64,000 nucleotides of DNA from Bugulina stolonifera. Its lineage: Eukaryota > Bryozoa > Gymnolaemata > Cheilostomatida > Bugulidae. Below the pieces are notes generated by a model, which saw only the letters and a list, made by a program, of their open reading frames with translations, was not told where the DNA came from and did not search any database. The translations under genes were made by a program, and so were the position numbers. Of the stretch, positions 13,725-27,400 are shown piece after piece (within the stretch, counting starts at the first letter, position 1; every line of letters begins with the position of its first letter). The stretch lies in contig OW285189.1 of assembly GCA_935421135.1 (NCBI GenBank), positions 2,776,179 through 2,840,178 on the forward strand. The letters are read 5' to 3'.

Positions 13725-16700
13725 ATGGGAGTGTTAACCTGCACACAGACAGGGGCGTTGTCGTACACCTCCACTATTTTTATCAGTGTTCTACTTATAC
13801 TATGCTATACTCTGGACAGTTGGGAGTTGGTCAGTTACAACAGGTATACCTTTCTCTGAATCTGCTATACTCATAGGTCTATCACACTGGTGTCATGTAT
13901 ATACATTGTACATGCTGTAATGTAGGTATGGAGGTATATTGCAACCAATGGTGCGAGAAATGTGTGTGAATACACAGCAGCTTTTGTAGAATTTACGGAA
14001 CAATATACAATGACTACTAAACGATATTAAAATGTGTTGATGTGTGTAAAATCTTGCTTGTCTCATATTCTACAAGTACCTGTAATTATTGTACATTTAT
14101 ATTGTTGAGTTATCTGAGCTGAGCGCTGTTAAATTCACCAACTTATCACGTTAGGTAGAATTATACCTGTATATGTAAAATAAAAGGCTGTTTGAAAGCT
14201 GCAACGACTATTCATTGCTCAGTTTGCTCTGGTCATACATGTAGTTGTATTCCATTAATAACCTCGCAAGTGTCGGGTGTGTATATGTGCTATTACCTCT
14301 GCACGTATGGCTCCTTTGAACAATCTAGTCTTGTTATTGTCCCTGCACATGCGACATGTCTTGTCTACACGTTGTACGGTATGTTTTCTAGCGGGAGTGT
14401 AAGGAAGGCTGTTGAAGGAGCAGGACTGAATATATCTGTATACGATGGGTACTACATCGTCACACTGAACTCTACAGTGGAAGTACAAAACACTAAAGTA
14501 CCGGAGAGAGTTGTGTTGGTGGAGTCAGTAAAGGGAGGCATGTGGAAGACTTGCTCTGTTACTAATGGTATGTTTACTTACACAGCAGCGCTTGATTTAG
14601 CTCACAGACACAATGTACTGTAAATGGGTGATATTTCTGCATCTGTGTTACCGTAATACGCATGAGTGTGCCTTGGTGTATAACGTTGTGTAATATACAT
14701 AGTACATCTGAGATTGTCTTTGAGTGGCTGCTTAATATAGGATTGATAGATTGTAAAAGGGTCGTAGTAGAATTTCAGTAAAATTACATTAGATTATTAT
14801 ACAATGTTACTGGATCACCACTGTACGTGTGGTGAATCTATTTCAGCTACTTTCTAATGTATTTCTGCTTGCAGATGAAATGGAGGCTGCGGTAGAGGGG
14901 TCAAGTGACCTGTCGTGGGCCTCAGAAACGTGTACATTATACAAACCGATTGGACAATCTAAGTATCGTTACGCTAGTGGGCGGTATCTAAGTGAGTATA
15001 CCTTCTACTTCCTGTTTAACCTCAAGAAGTACCACGTGCCCTAAAGTGGTGCAGGGGGGGGGGGGGGGAGGAGGGAGGTTATCTCTACTAGGTCTTCACT
15101 GCAGAAGACCTGATTCACCCCTAATCTCTAAAAGTCTTTTTGCTTAGCAACGTTATAGTTTAATCACATGATAAATGATATAACAGTTTGGTGATACTAT
15201 GTATCTTATATACAGTCTATGCTTCTGTTTTACATGTGTTTGACTGTGTTAGTTATTTCTGTAAAACCAAATTCATCTGCAGTTTTACCAAATTAAAAGC
15301 TTTTCCCAGAAAATCTCTCCACCATTTGTTATGTCAAATGCTAGAAGCAGTATTTGAAGTGTGGTTATACGGGATTATACAGTGTTTACCCACCTCAATT
15401 TTAGTCGCAAGTTTTCACCATGCAGTGCTGTGGACTTGATAACCTAGTGGTAGAGTGCTTGGCTCTCATTCATAGGGTCTCGAGGTCAAATCCCACCAGA
15501 GCCTTTTTTGTTTTATTTAGTAATTCACTAATTTCTTAGCTACTAAAATAAGATTAAGTGGACAGCTATATAATCCTATATAATACAGCAGCATGTACCC
15601 ACCTCATTTTAGTACCACTTTGAACACTGACTAGAAGTCATAACAGAATTATACTCGCACATTGTATCTCATAGTGGCATCCTGGCTCTGGGAATAAATC
15701 TGCCATCATGCAATATATACATTTAGATATTATTATATTGATAAATGGTAATATATGCATGTAATTACTAGTCAATAGACCACCTAGTATACTAAAAGTA
15801 GACGACTCTATTATGTGGGTGAGAATTAATATGTTAGAGTCGTTATTGTCGTGTCTCAAAGGTGAATGTGTTACAATGACATTATCTTGACCTCAGAGTA
15901 TGAGTTTAATAAATGATCTCTATACATTTATGAGAGAGAATGTTAGTTACTGCAACAATCAATAATCTGAAGATATCAATGCACAGTTGCAGTTGTATTA
16001 TATTATTCAATAAAACATTGTCAGTGTAATGATGATATATATTACTTATACGTGTACAATAACAAGACATCGTTGCGTTGCTTTGATCATATGAAAATCT
16101 AGCCTATAATAATGCATTTGTATGTTAGATATTATATTTATTGAAACATACAGTATTACAGCAATGTGTTTGATATATTATATAGTATTTGGGTACTCAA
16201 GGTATGCCAATGATGTTCTAAACTGAACCAGAGCATAAAACAGATAAAATCTAGAACGTTGCTAAAATTAGATAAACTGTATTGATGACGATATCCAAGC
16301 AGCAAACATGAAGTCATGAAATCATAGGCATTGCAGTGTTATACTTACACATTGTATCTTATAGCCCCAATCTAATAACTGCATGATTCAAGTATCTGTG
16401 CATACTGTTAACTTATTGCATTAGTAGTAGCCATTATTGTATAACTAGTTGTATTTTTATGCAAGTCTGAGGGCCGCCTTATTATATAATTCCCACATCT
16501 CAATTCTTGCCTAACCTTCAGGGTCAACCTTTTTGCATCGGTCCCTCAGGTCATCCTTCCCAATGCCCTATCACAATATTTTATTGAGTTTTTATTTTTA
16601 TGTGCGATATGATGACAGCCCATCGGTTCCCACCGACTTTGACCAGAAGTTCCTTTAGTGTAATAGAAATAGGAACTGCTGTGAGTCAGTTCCTGCTGTG

Positions 16701-18767
16701 ATTACAATATAAGGCACCTCTATTTACTTAAATATACAATGTATTGTAATGTTTAGTGTGTGGTGTGGTCAAGGGACGGCCTACTAGAACACAAAGGGAA
16801 GAGCCTATGAGTGGTGCTAGACCTTCTGTATTACATGAAAGACCAGCAGTACTTGTAGTTATAGAGTTAACCAATACAACCCATGTGGTCCTGAGTCAAT
16901 GCTTGTATGCTATACTTGAGAGAGAGTATGTTCAGCCCTAGTAGGCAGTTTGGGAATCAAGGTTGTAAGACCTCATCAGCTGGAACTAACCTTAACTACA
17001 AGAGAAAACTCTGTATAAGTAGTATAGATGTGTTTATACTACTTATACACATCTATTAACACTACTATTAGTATAAGTAGTAAATACGCATCAGCGCTAT
17101 AAGATGCGATATGGACAATTATATACAGTAATAAATACATGTAGCCGGAGACAGCTATATCTGTTAATATACAAGAAGTTGTGGTCTGGCCACTACAGTA
17201 TTTGTTGTGTCTAATTTCCTTCACAGAACTGAAGGCAAAGCAACTCGAGTGGTTAGTTAGATCGCACACATAGATAGAGCTCAGTGCTGGGGCACCACCC
17301 AGTGTATGTAGAGTAAAGAGGACGATAGACCTTCAGCATAATAACAGTGCTGGAATCTTTCCAATATATGTATACACATGCAACTAAATTGCATATAATG
17401 GTGGAAATGCTAGCATATAATAATTACTAGTCAATACGACCACCTAATGTACTACAAGTAGACAGCTCTATTATATGTGTGAGAATATTAATAAGTTAGA
17501 GTCGTTATCGTCTTGTCTCAAAGGTGAATGTGTTACAATGACATGTTGACCTCGGAGTATAAGTTGAATAAATGATCTCTATACATTTATGAGAGAATTT
17601 TAATTACTGTAACAATCAACAATCTGAAGATATCAATGTTATCTTGCCAACCTTCAACAATACAGTTCATCATTGATGTGTTAGATGAAGTATGCTGCTG
17701 TAGTTATAGTATAATATTCCTGTTGACAGGACACATGATGACCAGAACTGCCCAGTCCTGCATGATAGTCTCCTGCATCTGTGTACTGGCCACTCTCTCT
17801 CTAGGAGCTGTCAGTCTCATTATCAAACACGTTATACTAAGTATGATAGCAACCACTGTATGCGCTGCCGCAGGTATGTGATATGCTGCAGGTACCAGAA
17901 GTGTAGTCACATACATGTACATGCATGTATAACTAGGCTAAGCTGCTGTCGTAGGTACTAATTAACTTGCTGCCATATGGCTGTAGAATTTCACGCAGTA
18001 TGTGCGTATAATTACACGTGGGTTGGCTGCATGTATTGTGTATACTATATTAATTTATGTAATGCAAACTCATGTACAGTGAGGTGTCTGCATTGTTTTA
18101 CATGAACATAATTATATGCTGTACACGAGTACATGTAATTATAGTAGCTGTAAAATTGTTGAGCCAGCAGCAAGCAATGGGTTGCTCTGAAGAATTATTA
18201 CAAACAGAAACCTAGACCTACTGTAGGTTCTACTCTACTGTCTTTGTACCTCATGCTAATTGCTACAATATTGTTTTTGCATAGATTTTAAAAAACCAGC
18301 ATAAGCTTTTGACGTACTTAATGTACTATGTACATATACAAGTCATGTACATATATATATTATATTACATTACACATTGAGATGTCTACTACTATAGTCT
18401 TCTATGACACGTACATGTATGTAGTACTAATGCATACCAATGTAGGTCTCCATGAGCACATGTGCTCTACTGGAAGGTATTGTAGCATTACTACGTTATA
18501 CTTGCAGGTACATACCAGCTGCTAGCCATGGCTCTAATGATTAAGAGAGTGAACGAGGTCAAACAACACCTGGATGTTGACGCAATCCCCGTGTCACTAG
18601 AGAGCAGTATGGACGTGAAGTTTGGCTATTCCACTTATCTCTCTGTTACTACATTCTTGGCGGCCATCGCCTCGTCTGTTCTCTGGGTCGTTCATTTTAA
18701 AACTCTAAGAGGGGCCATTAAGCTCTACATTCCTGAGACTAAATACAACTTGTTTTGTCGTACATAA
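13725..18767 (+). CDS. Four-TM claudin-like membrane protein, paralogue 2
   Basis: Five exons, 13725-13843, 14392-14567, 14875-14991, 17730-17873 and 18508-18767, join in phase (2,1,1,1) to 271 aa. The start ATG precedes MGVLTCTQTG and TM1 (STIFISVLLILCYTL), then DSWELVSYN, with a Trp as in paralogue 1. The extracellular loop has NIS and NST glycosylation sites and two cysteines (KTCSV and SETCTLY). Exon 4 encodes TM2 and the start of TM3 (SCMIVSCICVLATLSLGAV). Exon 5 has TM4 (TYLSVTTFLAAIASSVLWVV) and a basic tail ending FCRT. Compared with paralogue 1 it lacks the long N-terminal Ser/Thr tail. Phases of the last three introns are identical, which supports tandem gene duplication. A claudin/PMP22-like junction or membrane role is inference from topology only. 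Confidence 0.7.
15419..15506 (+). repeat. tRNA-like SINE fragment
   Basis: TGATAACCTAGTGGTAGAGTG resembles an A box, and GAGGTCAAATCCC, about 45 bases on, a degenerate B box. A T-rich tail follows. It lies in an intron of the second claudin-like gene and is too degenerate to be a functional tRNA. Confidence 0.4.
15764..15981 (+). repeat. Intronic direct repeat, copy 1
   Basis: About 215 bp starting ATTACTAGTCAATA and ending GATATCAATG. It is repeated at 17424-17637 with about 85-90 percent visible identity. Both copies lie in the same 2.7-kb intron and bracket an LTR fragment. Confidence 0.65.
16745..17060 (-). mobile_element. Decayed Gypsy-type LTR fragment
   Basis: GAAGAGCCTATGAGTGGTGCTAG, then ATTACATGAAAGACC, matches the reverse complement of the Gypsy LTR 3' half at 22680-22740. 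The AATAAA-bearing TGTGTTTAT block follows near 17029. It is strongly diverged and truncated. Confidence 0.55.
17424..17637 (+). repeat. Intronic direct repeat, copy 2
   Basis: Second copy of the 15764-15981 segment (GGTGAATGTGTTACAATGAC, AATAAATGATCTCTATACAT). It ends about 90 bp before exon 4 of the second claudin-like gene. Confidence 0.65.
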
Positions 18768-20456
18768 TCTCGAAACTCACATCATGGATAACAAAGTGAT
18801 GGCTGGTGACTGTTGACTATGTGCACTGCATATGTATGTATAATAGCATACAATAAGCAATCAATACCTACGTTTTATAGTGCTGTCTATTTAATATGTA
18901 CATTAGATTATTGTTTTACATAAATTACTATATATAAATAGTGCGCTTATTTTTCAAGGAACACGGGTATAAACTTAGATTTTATATTGAATTAAAATAC
19001 TAGCCTTTGAAATTATTGCAATATTAGCCTAGATTCCATGATTGTACCTGCGCAACCCATTGATTTGCGGTGCGCATTAACAAATCTAACCGCTGGCATA
19101 AAGCAGTGGTACTTCAGTTATTCTACCCAGTTCTATAAAACATGGACTGCACAAGTCATAATACATGTAGATGTGATATTACAGTAATACAATATTACAA
19201 TAATGATACAGTGTATAATAATACAGTGTGTAATAATACAGTGTATAATAGTACATTGTATAACAATACATTGTATAATTATACAGTGTAAAATAAGTAG
19301 TGTGGTATTCCGGACACATTGTAATACAATTCAGTACCACTAAATAATAATATACTGTACATTATCTATTAGCATTGTTCTAACACTTGGTGATGTTTTT
19401 GGAAAATAATTTGTGGACCCAGTTTTATAACTCCTATTTTTTTATCATTATTTTATATTATTATGGAACTATAATACTGCAGTATTATAATAGTATTTTG
19501 TTATTAGTATTATATCACCATACAGTAAAATAAATTTGCGAATGTTTATCTCCGGCTTATACGGTAAATTTCACACCTAAACAAAAGTGAGTAGAATAAT
19601 GATGATTGTAACTGCTAGAGTTATGTTACTGTATAATACCTGCCTTTATTCTAGTAAATCTTACAGATTGGGTATTTCCTTGACTTTACAAGATTCCCTA
19701 TAACTTTGGGGTGTTTTAATAAAATATTTCTGGTTGGATACAAAGGAAATGATTTAGAAAATGTTTGACATTGCATTTTGTTGGGAAATCATATCCCGAG
19801 TAAGTAATATTTTGTAATAATATTGTAAAAACACAGGCTAGTATTGGACTTATAAGAGTAGTAAATGTATCAAATGATGAAGTGGATGGTGTATAGCATA
19901 AGCCTACATGATGTGAGAACCAACCTCACAGTTACATGCACTTGTATACTGGAGTTTTTGAGAAATATATTATATTTCTCGCAGCATAGGCAACAGATCT
20001 GTATTCTAACTCTTTATTTAATCGATCATACCCTGTCAAATACCGGGTACAAATACATAACCACAGAGAAATTATATAATAATGTAACATCATAATTGTA
20101 TCTACACTTATTACAGCTATCCATTACTCACAAAATTGATGCCAGTATTGCCCCCATTTCTTCCTCAGGTATATGATTAGTAATAAGTAGTAAGTAGATG
20201 TGAGACTATATAAATGATAAAGTAGCACTGTCCTCACTCAATTAACTTAGCTATACTCCCCAATAGTATGTACCACACTGCTCTGAAAAGGGTGTTGATT
20301 TGGGAGCTCACCAACAAACCCAGCTGTTAGATAAAGCTGTAGAGCTTACTGTAATAATACTGATACAATATTATGTATAATAACCTATTATATATAATAT
20401 CCTTTTATATAGAATAGGACCAAGTTCAAATTGTCAGGTTCAATCTGTTACCATAC
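18768..20456. other. Intergenic AT-rich DNA
   Basis: No gene was recognised. There is a short AT-rich run of ATACAGTGTATAATA units at about 19200-19290 and scattered hairpins. Small open frames here have no splice context or family resemblance. Confidence 0.5.
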
Positions 20457-20948
20457 AGTGCACTGGGTACCAACTGCACTGGGCACCAACTGCACTGGGC
20501 ACCAACTTTACTGGGCACCAACTGCACTGGGCACCGACTGCATTGGTCACCGACTGTACTGGGCACCAACTGTACTGGGCACCGACTGTACTGGGCACCG
20601 ACTGTACTGGGCACCAACTGCACTGGGCACCGACTGTACTGGGCACCAACTGTACTGGGCACCAACTGTACTGGGCACCGACTGTACTGGGCACCGACTG
20701 CACTGGGCACCGACTGTACTGGGCACCGACTGTACTGGGCACCGACTGTACTGGGCACCAACTGTACTGGGCACCAACTGTACTGGGCACCAACTGTACT
20801 AGTCACCAACTGTACTGGGCACCGACTGTACTGGGCACCAACTGCACTGGGCACCAACTGTACTGGGCACCAACTGTACTGGGCACCAACTGTACTGGGC
20901 ACCGACTGTACTGGTCACCAACTGCACTGGGTACCAACTGCACTGGGT
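20457..20948. repeat. 16-bp minisatellite, about 31 copies
   Basis: Tandem units of ACTGGGCACCAACTGT with variants (ACCGACTGTACTGG, GTCACC). The period of 16 bases means three units make 48 bases, so all frames stay open. The resulting long open frames on both strands are artefacts of the repeat. Confidence 0.95.
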
Positions 20949-21510
20949 ATTAGTTTCAAACAAGAACTTGGCCAATACACTTAATATCCAGTCCCAGAAG
21001 CTATAATGAGTCTGTTACTGTGCATGTATTACAAATTGGAGACAGGATGAAAGCGTACAGCACAATGAAGCATCATTTTATACCAAAATCAGCCTCATCT
21101 TTAGTAAAGGCCAGTCATAAGGTAGATTATTACTGTATGCTTTTACTTTGTGTTATTGTCCCTTCCTTCCAAGCCTGACAATATGTAATGTTGTCTTCTC
21201 TTTATTTGCTCAATATTGAGAGGACAACTCTAACTATACATGTATTTGGCTTTTACAGGCTGTATTGTCAGTGTTAATCTGAAGCTAGAATACAGGAAAT
21301 AGCTGTTATTACTTTTTCAAAGTGATATACTATTTAAAATAATTATTAATTGTTGAAAAAAAAGGATTTTTTCCAATGACTTCACAGCAGTGTAATAGAG
21401 AGCACTAAACTTAACAGTAAGTTTCGCATGCGTTTTAGGTGTTGCTTAGATATTAAAATCAGTTATAGAATATTATTACCAGCCATTGCATTCCCTATTT
21501 TTTGCTTCAG

Positions 21511-21600
21511 GTGGTCCCAATCCTGTTAACCTGTTACAAGTCATGTTATGCCCGTATTGTGGTTCACAGGCTCCAAATGGGCTAGAAAGGCTAGAATTTC
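21511..21600 (+). CDS. Possible isolated exon with CPYCG motif
   Basis: Between TTTTTTGCTTCAG and GTACCAG there is an open 90-base segment, GGPNPVNLLQVMLCPYCGSQ, then APNGLERLEF. CPYCG looks like half of a zinc ribbon. No partner exon was found, and the next kilobases are tandem repeat and LTR. It may be the relic of a gene cut off by repeat expansion. Confidence 0.22.
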
Positions 21601-21730
21601 GTACCAGTATCATGTACCAGTACCACGTACCGCGCACCGCGAACCCAGTACCGCGCACCACGAACCATGTACCATATACCACATACACCATATTATACAC
21701 CATATATGCACCACATACACCACATTATAC
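21601..21730. repeat. ACCA-rich degenerate tandem repeat
   Basis: Degenerate units such as CCACATACACCACATTATAC. The array continues on the other side of the solo LTR at 22436-22627, so the LTR split one array. Confidence 0.7.
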
Positions 21731-22435
21731 TGTAATGGTTACGCACAGTCCTCCTCGACCACCTGACACTAATTATATGCGTACCCATATGTATATGTGC
21801 TCGTATTTATTGTTACTTAGTCGAATATCCTTTGTATACTTGAATAATAGCATTGCTGAGCCATTGTACTGTTTTTATACCCATGTAAAGAGGGCCCGAC
21901 CTCTCAGAATCACTTGATATTCATTTTGTATATGATTTAGATGATTCTAAGCATCTTTTGTAATAACCCGACCTATTTTGGGTCGGCCATCGGGCTTCCA
22001 GCCGCCATGTTGTTGTGCAAATTCTGGACGACCCTACGTTGCCTTTTCCCGACACTACGTCGACCTTTTTACCGGAAGTTCTCTTACCATATAAAGGGCA
22101 TTGTTTTTACGTTTGTTGTCTCAGTTCTTGCTTGGATCTCAATAAAGACACATCGATACTTATATACAGAGACTTTCACTCGTAGATAGGTCATTCTAGT
22201 TGTTAAGGTCCTCGACCTTGCAACACGAACTGCCTACTAGGTCGGATCACTCTCTTTCTCAGTATAGTAAACAAGCATAACTCGGGATCACATGGGTCGT
22301 CTTTGGTAGCTCTTTGACTACTGACTCCGATCAATCTTTCATGTAATGAGAAGGCCTAGCACCACTCATAGGCACTTCACTTTGGACTCGGGAGTCGTCT
22401 TAGGACGACCATACCAGAAACCAAAATTTATTACA
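21731..22435 (+). mobile_element. Solo LTR, Gypsy family A, diverged
   Basis: It starts TGTAATGG and ends TTATTACA. It is colinear with the 664-bp LTR at 37267 (CCCGACCTATTTTGGGTCGG, ATATAAAGGGCATTG, CAATAAAGACACATC) but visibly diverged, and 705 bp long. ATAC lies directly outside both ends (21727-21730 and 22436-22439), a 4-bp target duplication. There is no internal coding sequence, so it arose by LTR-LTR recombination. Confidence 0.88.
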
Positions 22436-22627
22436 ATACCACATACACCACATTATACCACATACACCACATCATACCACATACACCACATTATACCACA
22501 TACACCACATTATACCACATACATGCACACCACATTATACCACATTATGCACCACATTATGCACCACATTATGCACCACATTATGCACCACATTATGCAC
22601 CACATTATGCACCACATTATGCCATAT
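22436..22627. repeat. CACCACATTATG/C tandem array
   Basis: A 12-bp CACCACATTATG unit is repeated about seven times at 22545-22622, preceded by 22-bp CCACATACACCACATTATAC-type units. It separates two solo LTRs. Confidence 0.85.
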
Positions 22628-23292
22628 TGTAATGGTTTCTGTGATTTGGTGCGGTCGTCCTTGGACGACTATCGACCCAGAAATGAAGTACCTATGAGTG
22701 GTGCTAGGACTTCACATTACATGAAAGATCGAGCGGTCTTTCAGTAGCCCAATAACTACCAGAGACGACCCATCTGGTCCCAAGTCTGACCTTCAGACTA
22801 TACGTTGAAAGAGAGTGATCCGACCTAGTAGGTGGTTCGCTAAGCGAATGACCTGACAAAAGGAAGTGAAAGTCTCTGTATCAAGTATAGATGTGTCTTT
22901 ATTGAAAGCCAAGTGAAGACTGAGACAATGAACAGTGAAACAATGCCCTCTATATAGTATAAGGACTTCCGGCCGGCGTAGTGTCGGGAAAAGACGACGT
23001 AAGGTCGTCCGGAAGTTGCGCAACAAGATGGCCGCCGGAAGCCCGACGGCCGACCCAAAATAGGTCGGGTTCTACAAAAGTTGCTTATAATGGTCCAATT
23101 CATGTACAAAATTAATATCAATGGATTCTGAGAGGTCGGGCCTCTGTACATGGGTATAAAAGGCATTAAAAGACTTAGTAATAATTATACAATATATACA
23201 ATAACATATAGTAAAGTACAAGCAGATATATACATGTATGTGCACACAATAATGAGTGTCAGGTGTAGGAGACGACTGTGCGTACCATTACA
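22628..23292 (-). mobile_element. Solo LTR, Gypsy family A, reverse orientation
   Basis: On the plus strand it runs from TGTAATGGTTTCTGTG to GTACCATTACA, the reverse complement of the 37267 LTR, and is 665 bp against 664. ATAT flanks both ends (22624-22627 and 23293-23296), a 4-bp target duplication. Similarity to the full element is high, so it is younger than the copy at 21731. Confidence 0.9.
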
Positions 23293-23910
23293 ATATTATA
23301 ACATATTATACCATATTATACCATATTATACCATATTATACCATATTATACGATATTACACCATATTATACCATATTATACCATATTATACGATATTACA
23401 CCATATTATACCATATTATATCATATTATACCATATTATACCATATTATACGATATTATACCATATTATACCATATTATACCATATTATACCATATTACA
23501 CCATATTATACCATATTATATCATATTATACTATATTATACCATATATTATACCATATTATACCATATTATACGATATTATACCATATTATACGATATTA
23601 TACCATATCATATCATATTATACCATATTATACCATATTATACCATATTATACCATATTATACCATATTATACGATATTACACCATATTATACCATATTA
23701 TACAATATTACACCATATTATACCATATTACACCATATTATACCATATTATACCATATTATACCATATTATACCATATTATACGATATTACACCATATAC
23801 CCATATTATACCATATTACACCATATACAATGTACACCATATTATGCACCTCATTATACCATACTATACCACACTATACCATATTATACCATATTATACC
23901 ATATACCCAG
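23293..23910. repeat. 10-bp CCATATTATA tandem array, about 60 copies
   Basis: Near-perfect units of CCATATTATA with single-base variants (CGATATTACA, TCATATTATA). Long tyrosine/isoleucine open frames here are artefacts of the repeat. Confidence 0.95.
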
Positions 23911-24498
23911 CTTTAGTTTCCTAAGATGAGTGAACTGCTATCCAGACTTGTTCGTTGTAGCTTATCTACCATATCTGTCATTGTAAACAAACATTCATAA
24001 AATGATTGAATTTCAACACACTGGGACTTGACATTGATATGTGCATTCTGTTCAATCCATAATATTCATCTACATGTATGTACTGATATCAGCTTATTGC
24101 TTTACATGTTCTCTCAAGATTAAATAGATAATCTGTGTAGTTCATGTTTCCCTCTGGTTATGAGAACGCCCAACAAAGTAAAAGTGAATGAGAAGACGGA
24201 GGTTTTCACTCTAAGTTTTCACCAAAGTTTAGAAAGTTCAAGACTTGTTTATTCCTGACATAGCAGCTGACAGTCATTTATTCAAAGAGGAAGTTCACGA
24301 GAATCGCTGACATTACTTAACATGATCGGCAGATTCTATGCATCAGCTGCCAAAATATCTACAGTAACAGAGGTTACCACTATCATCTATTCACTTCCTT
24401 CTATTCTATTAGTATATTATAAATAGCTGTCAATTTTATTCCTAGCATACAGTAGTATATTACTTGTTATAGCGCCACGCATAGGAAGAGAACCAGAG

Positions 24499-27400
24499 AT
24501 GTTGAAGTTTGTTATTTACTTACTCTTTGCCTTCCACCAGCTGGCTGGTTGCAATGAAGTCAACATAAACATTCGACAAAGCATTATGGAAGGAGAAGAA
24601 TTAATTGCAGAAATAATGGCCTTTTACAGCAACCCAAAGGTTTCGGATAGCAGAAAGGTAGGACTGAATTAAAATGCAGGTATTTGCTGTATTCTTTGCT
24701 ACACACACTCTCTTGGTACGCATTATAAATGTGAGCTACATGTACATGTACATGTAGTTGATAGCATCTTTGTTGTTATGGGCGACCCTCAGTCAGTTAG
24801 CTTGATTCAGTTAATATCAGTCAGAGTTATACATTTTAGTTGTAGTATATTTTATTATTGTATACAGTGCAGAATTGTACATGTAGTACCTCTTACAGTA
24901 TTCAGTCAGTTTCTGCTTTATGTCGTCAGCTTTGTAGCAGATTTTTCCTGTGAGATTATTATAAACAGTGCAGTAATTATTATACTTTCAAGCAGTGAGG
25001 ATCATTTATTAAATATACTTATACAATGTACTCACGTCAATCCATCTGGAGTGGTGCAGATATCTACAGCTGTAGCTAAGGAGATAACTACAAGCTGGAA
25101 TGGTTGAGACATCTACGTGGTTACATTGCTCAAAGCCGTCTGTGGTTGTACATGTAGCTGCAACAGGGGTTGTCTGCTAAGTCCATGACATTTTGTAGAA
25201 TTGCCAATATGAGTTTGTAAATAGAAAATACTGTAATGTCATCCTGAGATTCATTACACTATTACTATTTTGTCATTTCTTTCACAGAAAATTCTAAAAG
25301 AGAAATTAGATAAAGTGGTAAATGAAGCAGCACAGCCGCAGTGAGTATTTTTAATATTTAGAGTAGCTCTGTAAAATAAGGACTGAGGCTATACTCATGT
25401 AAGACTCTGAGACTAAGTTTGTGTGCTTCATAATGCTAGTTTAACAGCTTGATAATAGCTTGTTGTGTTAAAATCATACAAATATACGGTAGAGGGAGTC
25501 GTGTGGGGTGACACAATCATCTAACTCTTCAGAAATTAGTCTTCTGATCAGCGACCATTACATCACGGATATGACATCGTACATGGACTGCTGCACATGG
25601 CAATCAGTAACTGGGCAAGCTACAGTGCTTCAAGTTATCATGCTGAAAGAGCATACATATATTATGCATATCTTTCAGATTATTGCCATGGGAAGGTAGT
25701 CGTGGGCTAGCAAGAAGACTGCGATGCTGTCGAGTCAACGTTCCACCCTTGACACGACGAAGCATTTCAACTGTGAGTTACCCCACCATTGGATACTCCA
25801 CCCGTACACGTTACACTGGGTGTGGCTTTTTGTGGTTGTTCCGATGTTCTCGCTATTACGCTGTGTCAATGTACGTATCTTCGTGCTTCCTCTATACATC
25901 TTTCTTATAATTAGTAGCCGCTGTTGATGGCATCTAGCCACTATAGATTGCACCTACATTGTAGCTGTAGATTGCACCTACCTGCAGATTGCATCTACAT
26001 TGTATCTGCAGATTGATTATGTTATTTAAAAGTATTGTATTACTAACATTGTACATGTACTTTATGTTATTATAACAAATCATTTTTGATGGTCTTTAGG
26101 CAAGGAATTTATCTTTTTACCAGTCTGAGACTTGTCTCAGATCTATGAAAATACCAGTCCCTGACTGGGGTTTAAATCCGGGGTATCTACTGTACCTACT
26201 CACCTACAAATGTAGCACAGTGAACAGAACATGCTACCACTACACCAGCTCAGCAAGCCTCACTGGTGAGCAGTAAACATGCTCTGAGCCAACTGCACAC
26301 GAAGCACTCTTCATAATATTGTGATGTTTCTGCTGGGCACGAGAGTGCTGGCCCGATAGGGCAGGTGTGAGAAGAGCCTATGAGTGGTGCTAGGCCTTCT
26401 ATATTACACATAGAGCGAACAGTACTAGTAGTTATAGTGACTAACCAAGACGGCCCATAGGTCCCGAGTCAATGCTTAGACAATAATTCTTGAGAAAGAG
26501 TATGTTCTGTCCTACACTGTAGTAGATAGGGACCAAGAGCTGGAACTGATCTTAGCAACGAAAGAAGTTTCTATATAAGTAGTAATAGATGTGTTTTTAT
26601 TGAGATCCAAGCATCAACTGGCAGAACAATACAAAAGCACACGCTTTATATACTATTGCTCTTCCGGTAAATGTTGCCAGTAAAAAGATGACGTAGCATC
26701 GTTTGAAAATTGTGCAACAAGATGTTTGCCATGAGGACGAGGCTTGACCTAACTACGGTCGGCCTTTTACAAAAGGTGCTTAAAATGATGTACATCATAT
26801 GCAAAGGTGTCAAAAGGCAAATTATACATAGTAAAGTACGAGTAAAAATTTATTAACACACAGCATATGGATAACTCGGTCATTGCACGTAATACAGATA
26901 GATAGTGACACATTTAGATTGCTGTTACGTTATGGTAGTGTGACTTGAGGCGGTTATGTCTATTATGAATGTCTGGCTACTACAATATTATATTTAGTAT
27001 AATATTATAAAACACTTGCCTTGAAAAGCTTGAACAGCTATAAAACAACAAAAAATTTTGCTTTAGGAGAGTGACACTATACAAGTACCATGCTAGCTAC
27101 TACAGCGATCCCCAAGAATGTCCTGCTAGCCAGATATCTTGCTGTCGAGGATTTTTTCAGTTTAAGGGTGTCTGTGTTGGTGAGTCTCCACAGTGTCAAT
27201 TATAAGGTGTGCTCACAGAATCATTAGCTTACTCTTACAGGTCTAGTGTAGCTGTAGCTACACGTACATGTGTGCATCAGACTGCAGGTTATGTTGGTAG
27301 TACAATGTAGATAGTATCTGCGTTTTACTAGCAACGTAACCTGCAGTTTTACTAATTTATATTGGATGGTAAAGTACTTCACCTCCGTTAGATTATGGTT

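Noticed and set aside
20457..20948. CRISPR-like repeat array
   Set aside because: Units are directly adjacent with no unique spacers, and the DNA is eukaryotic; it is a minisatellite.
20426..20953. Several 76-158-codon frames
   Set aside because: Translation of the 16-bp minisatellite in different frames.
23150..23929. Tyr/Ile-rich frames of 222-259 codons
   Set aside because: Translation of the CCATATTATA array.
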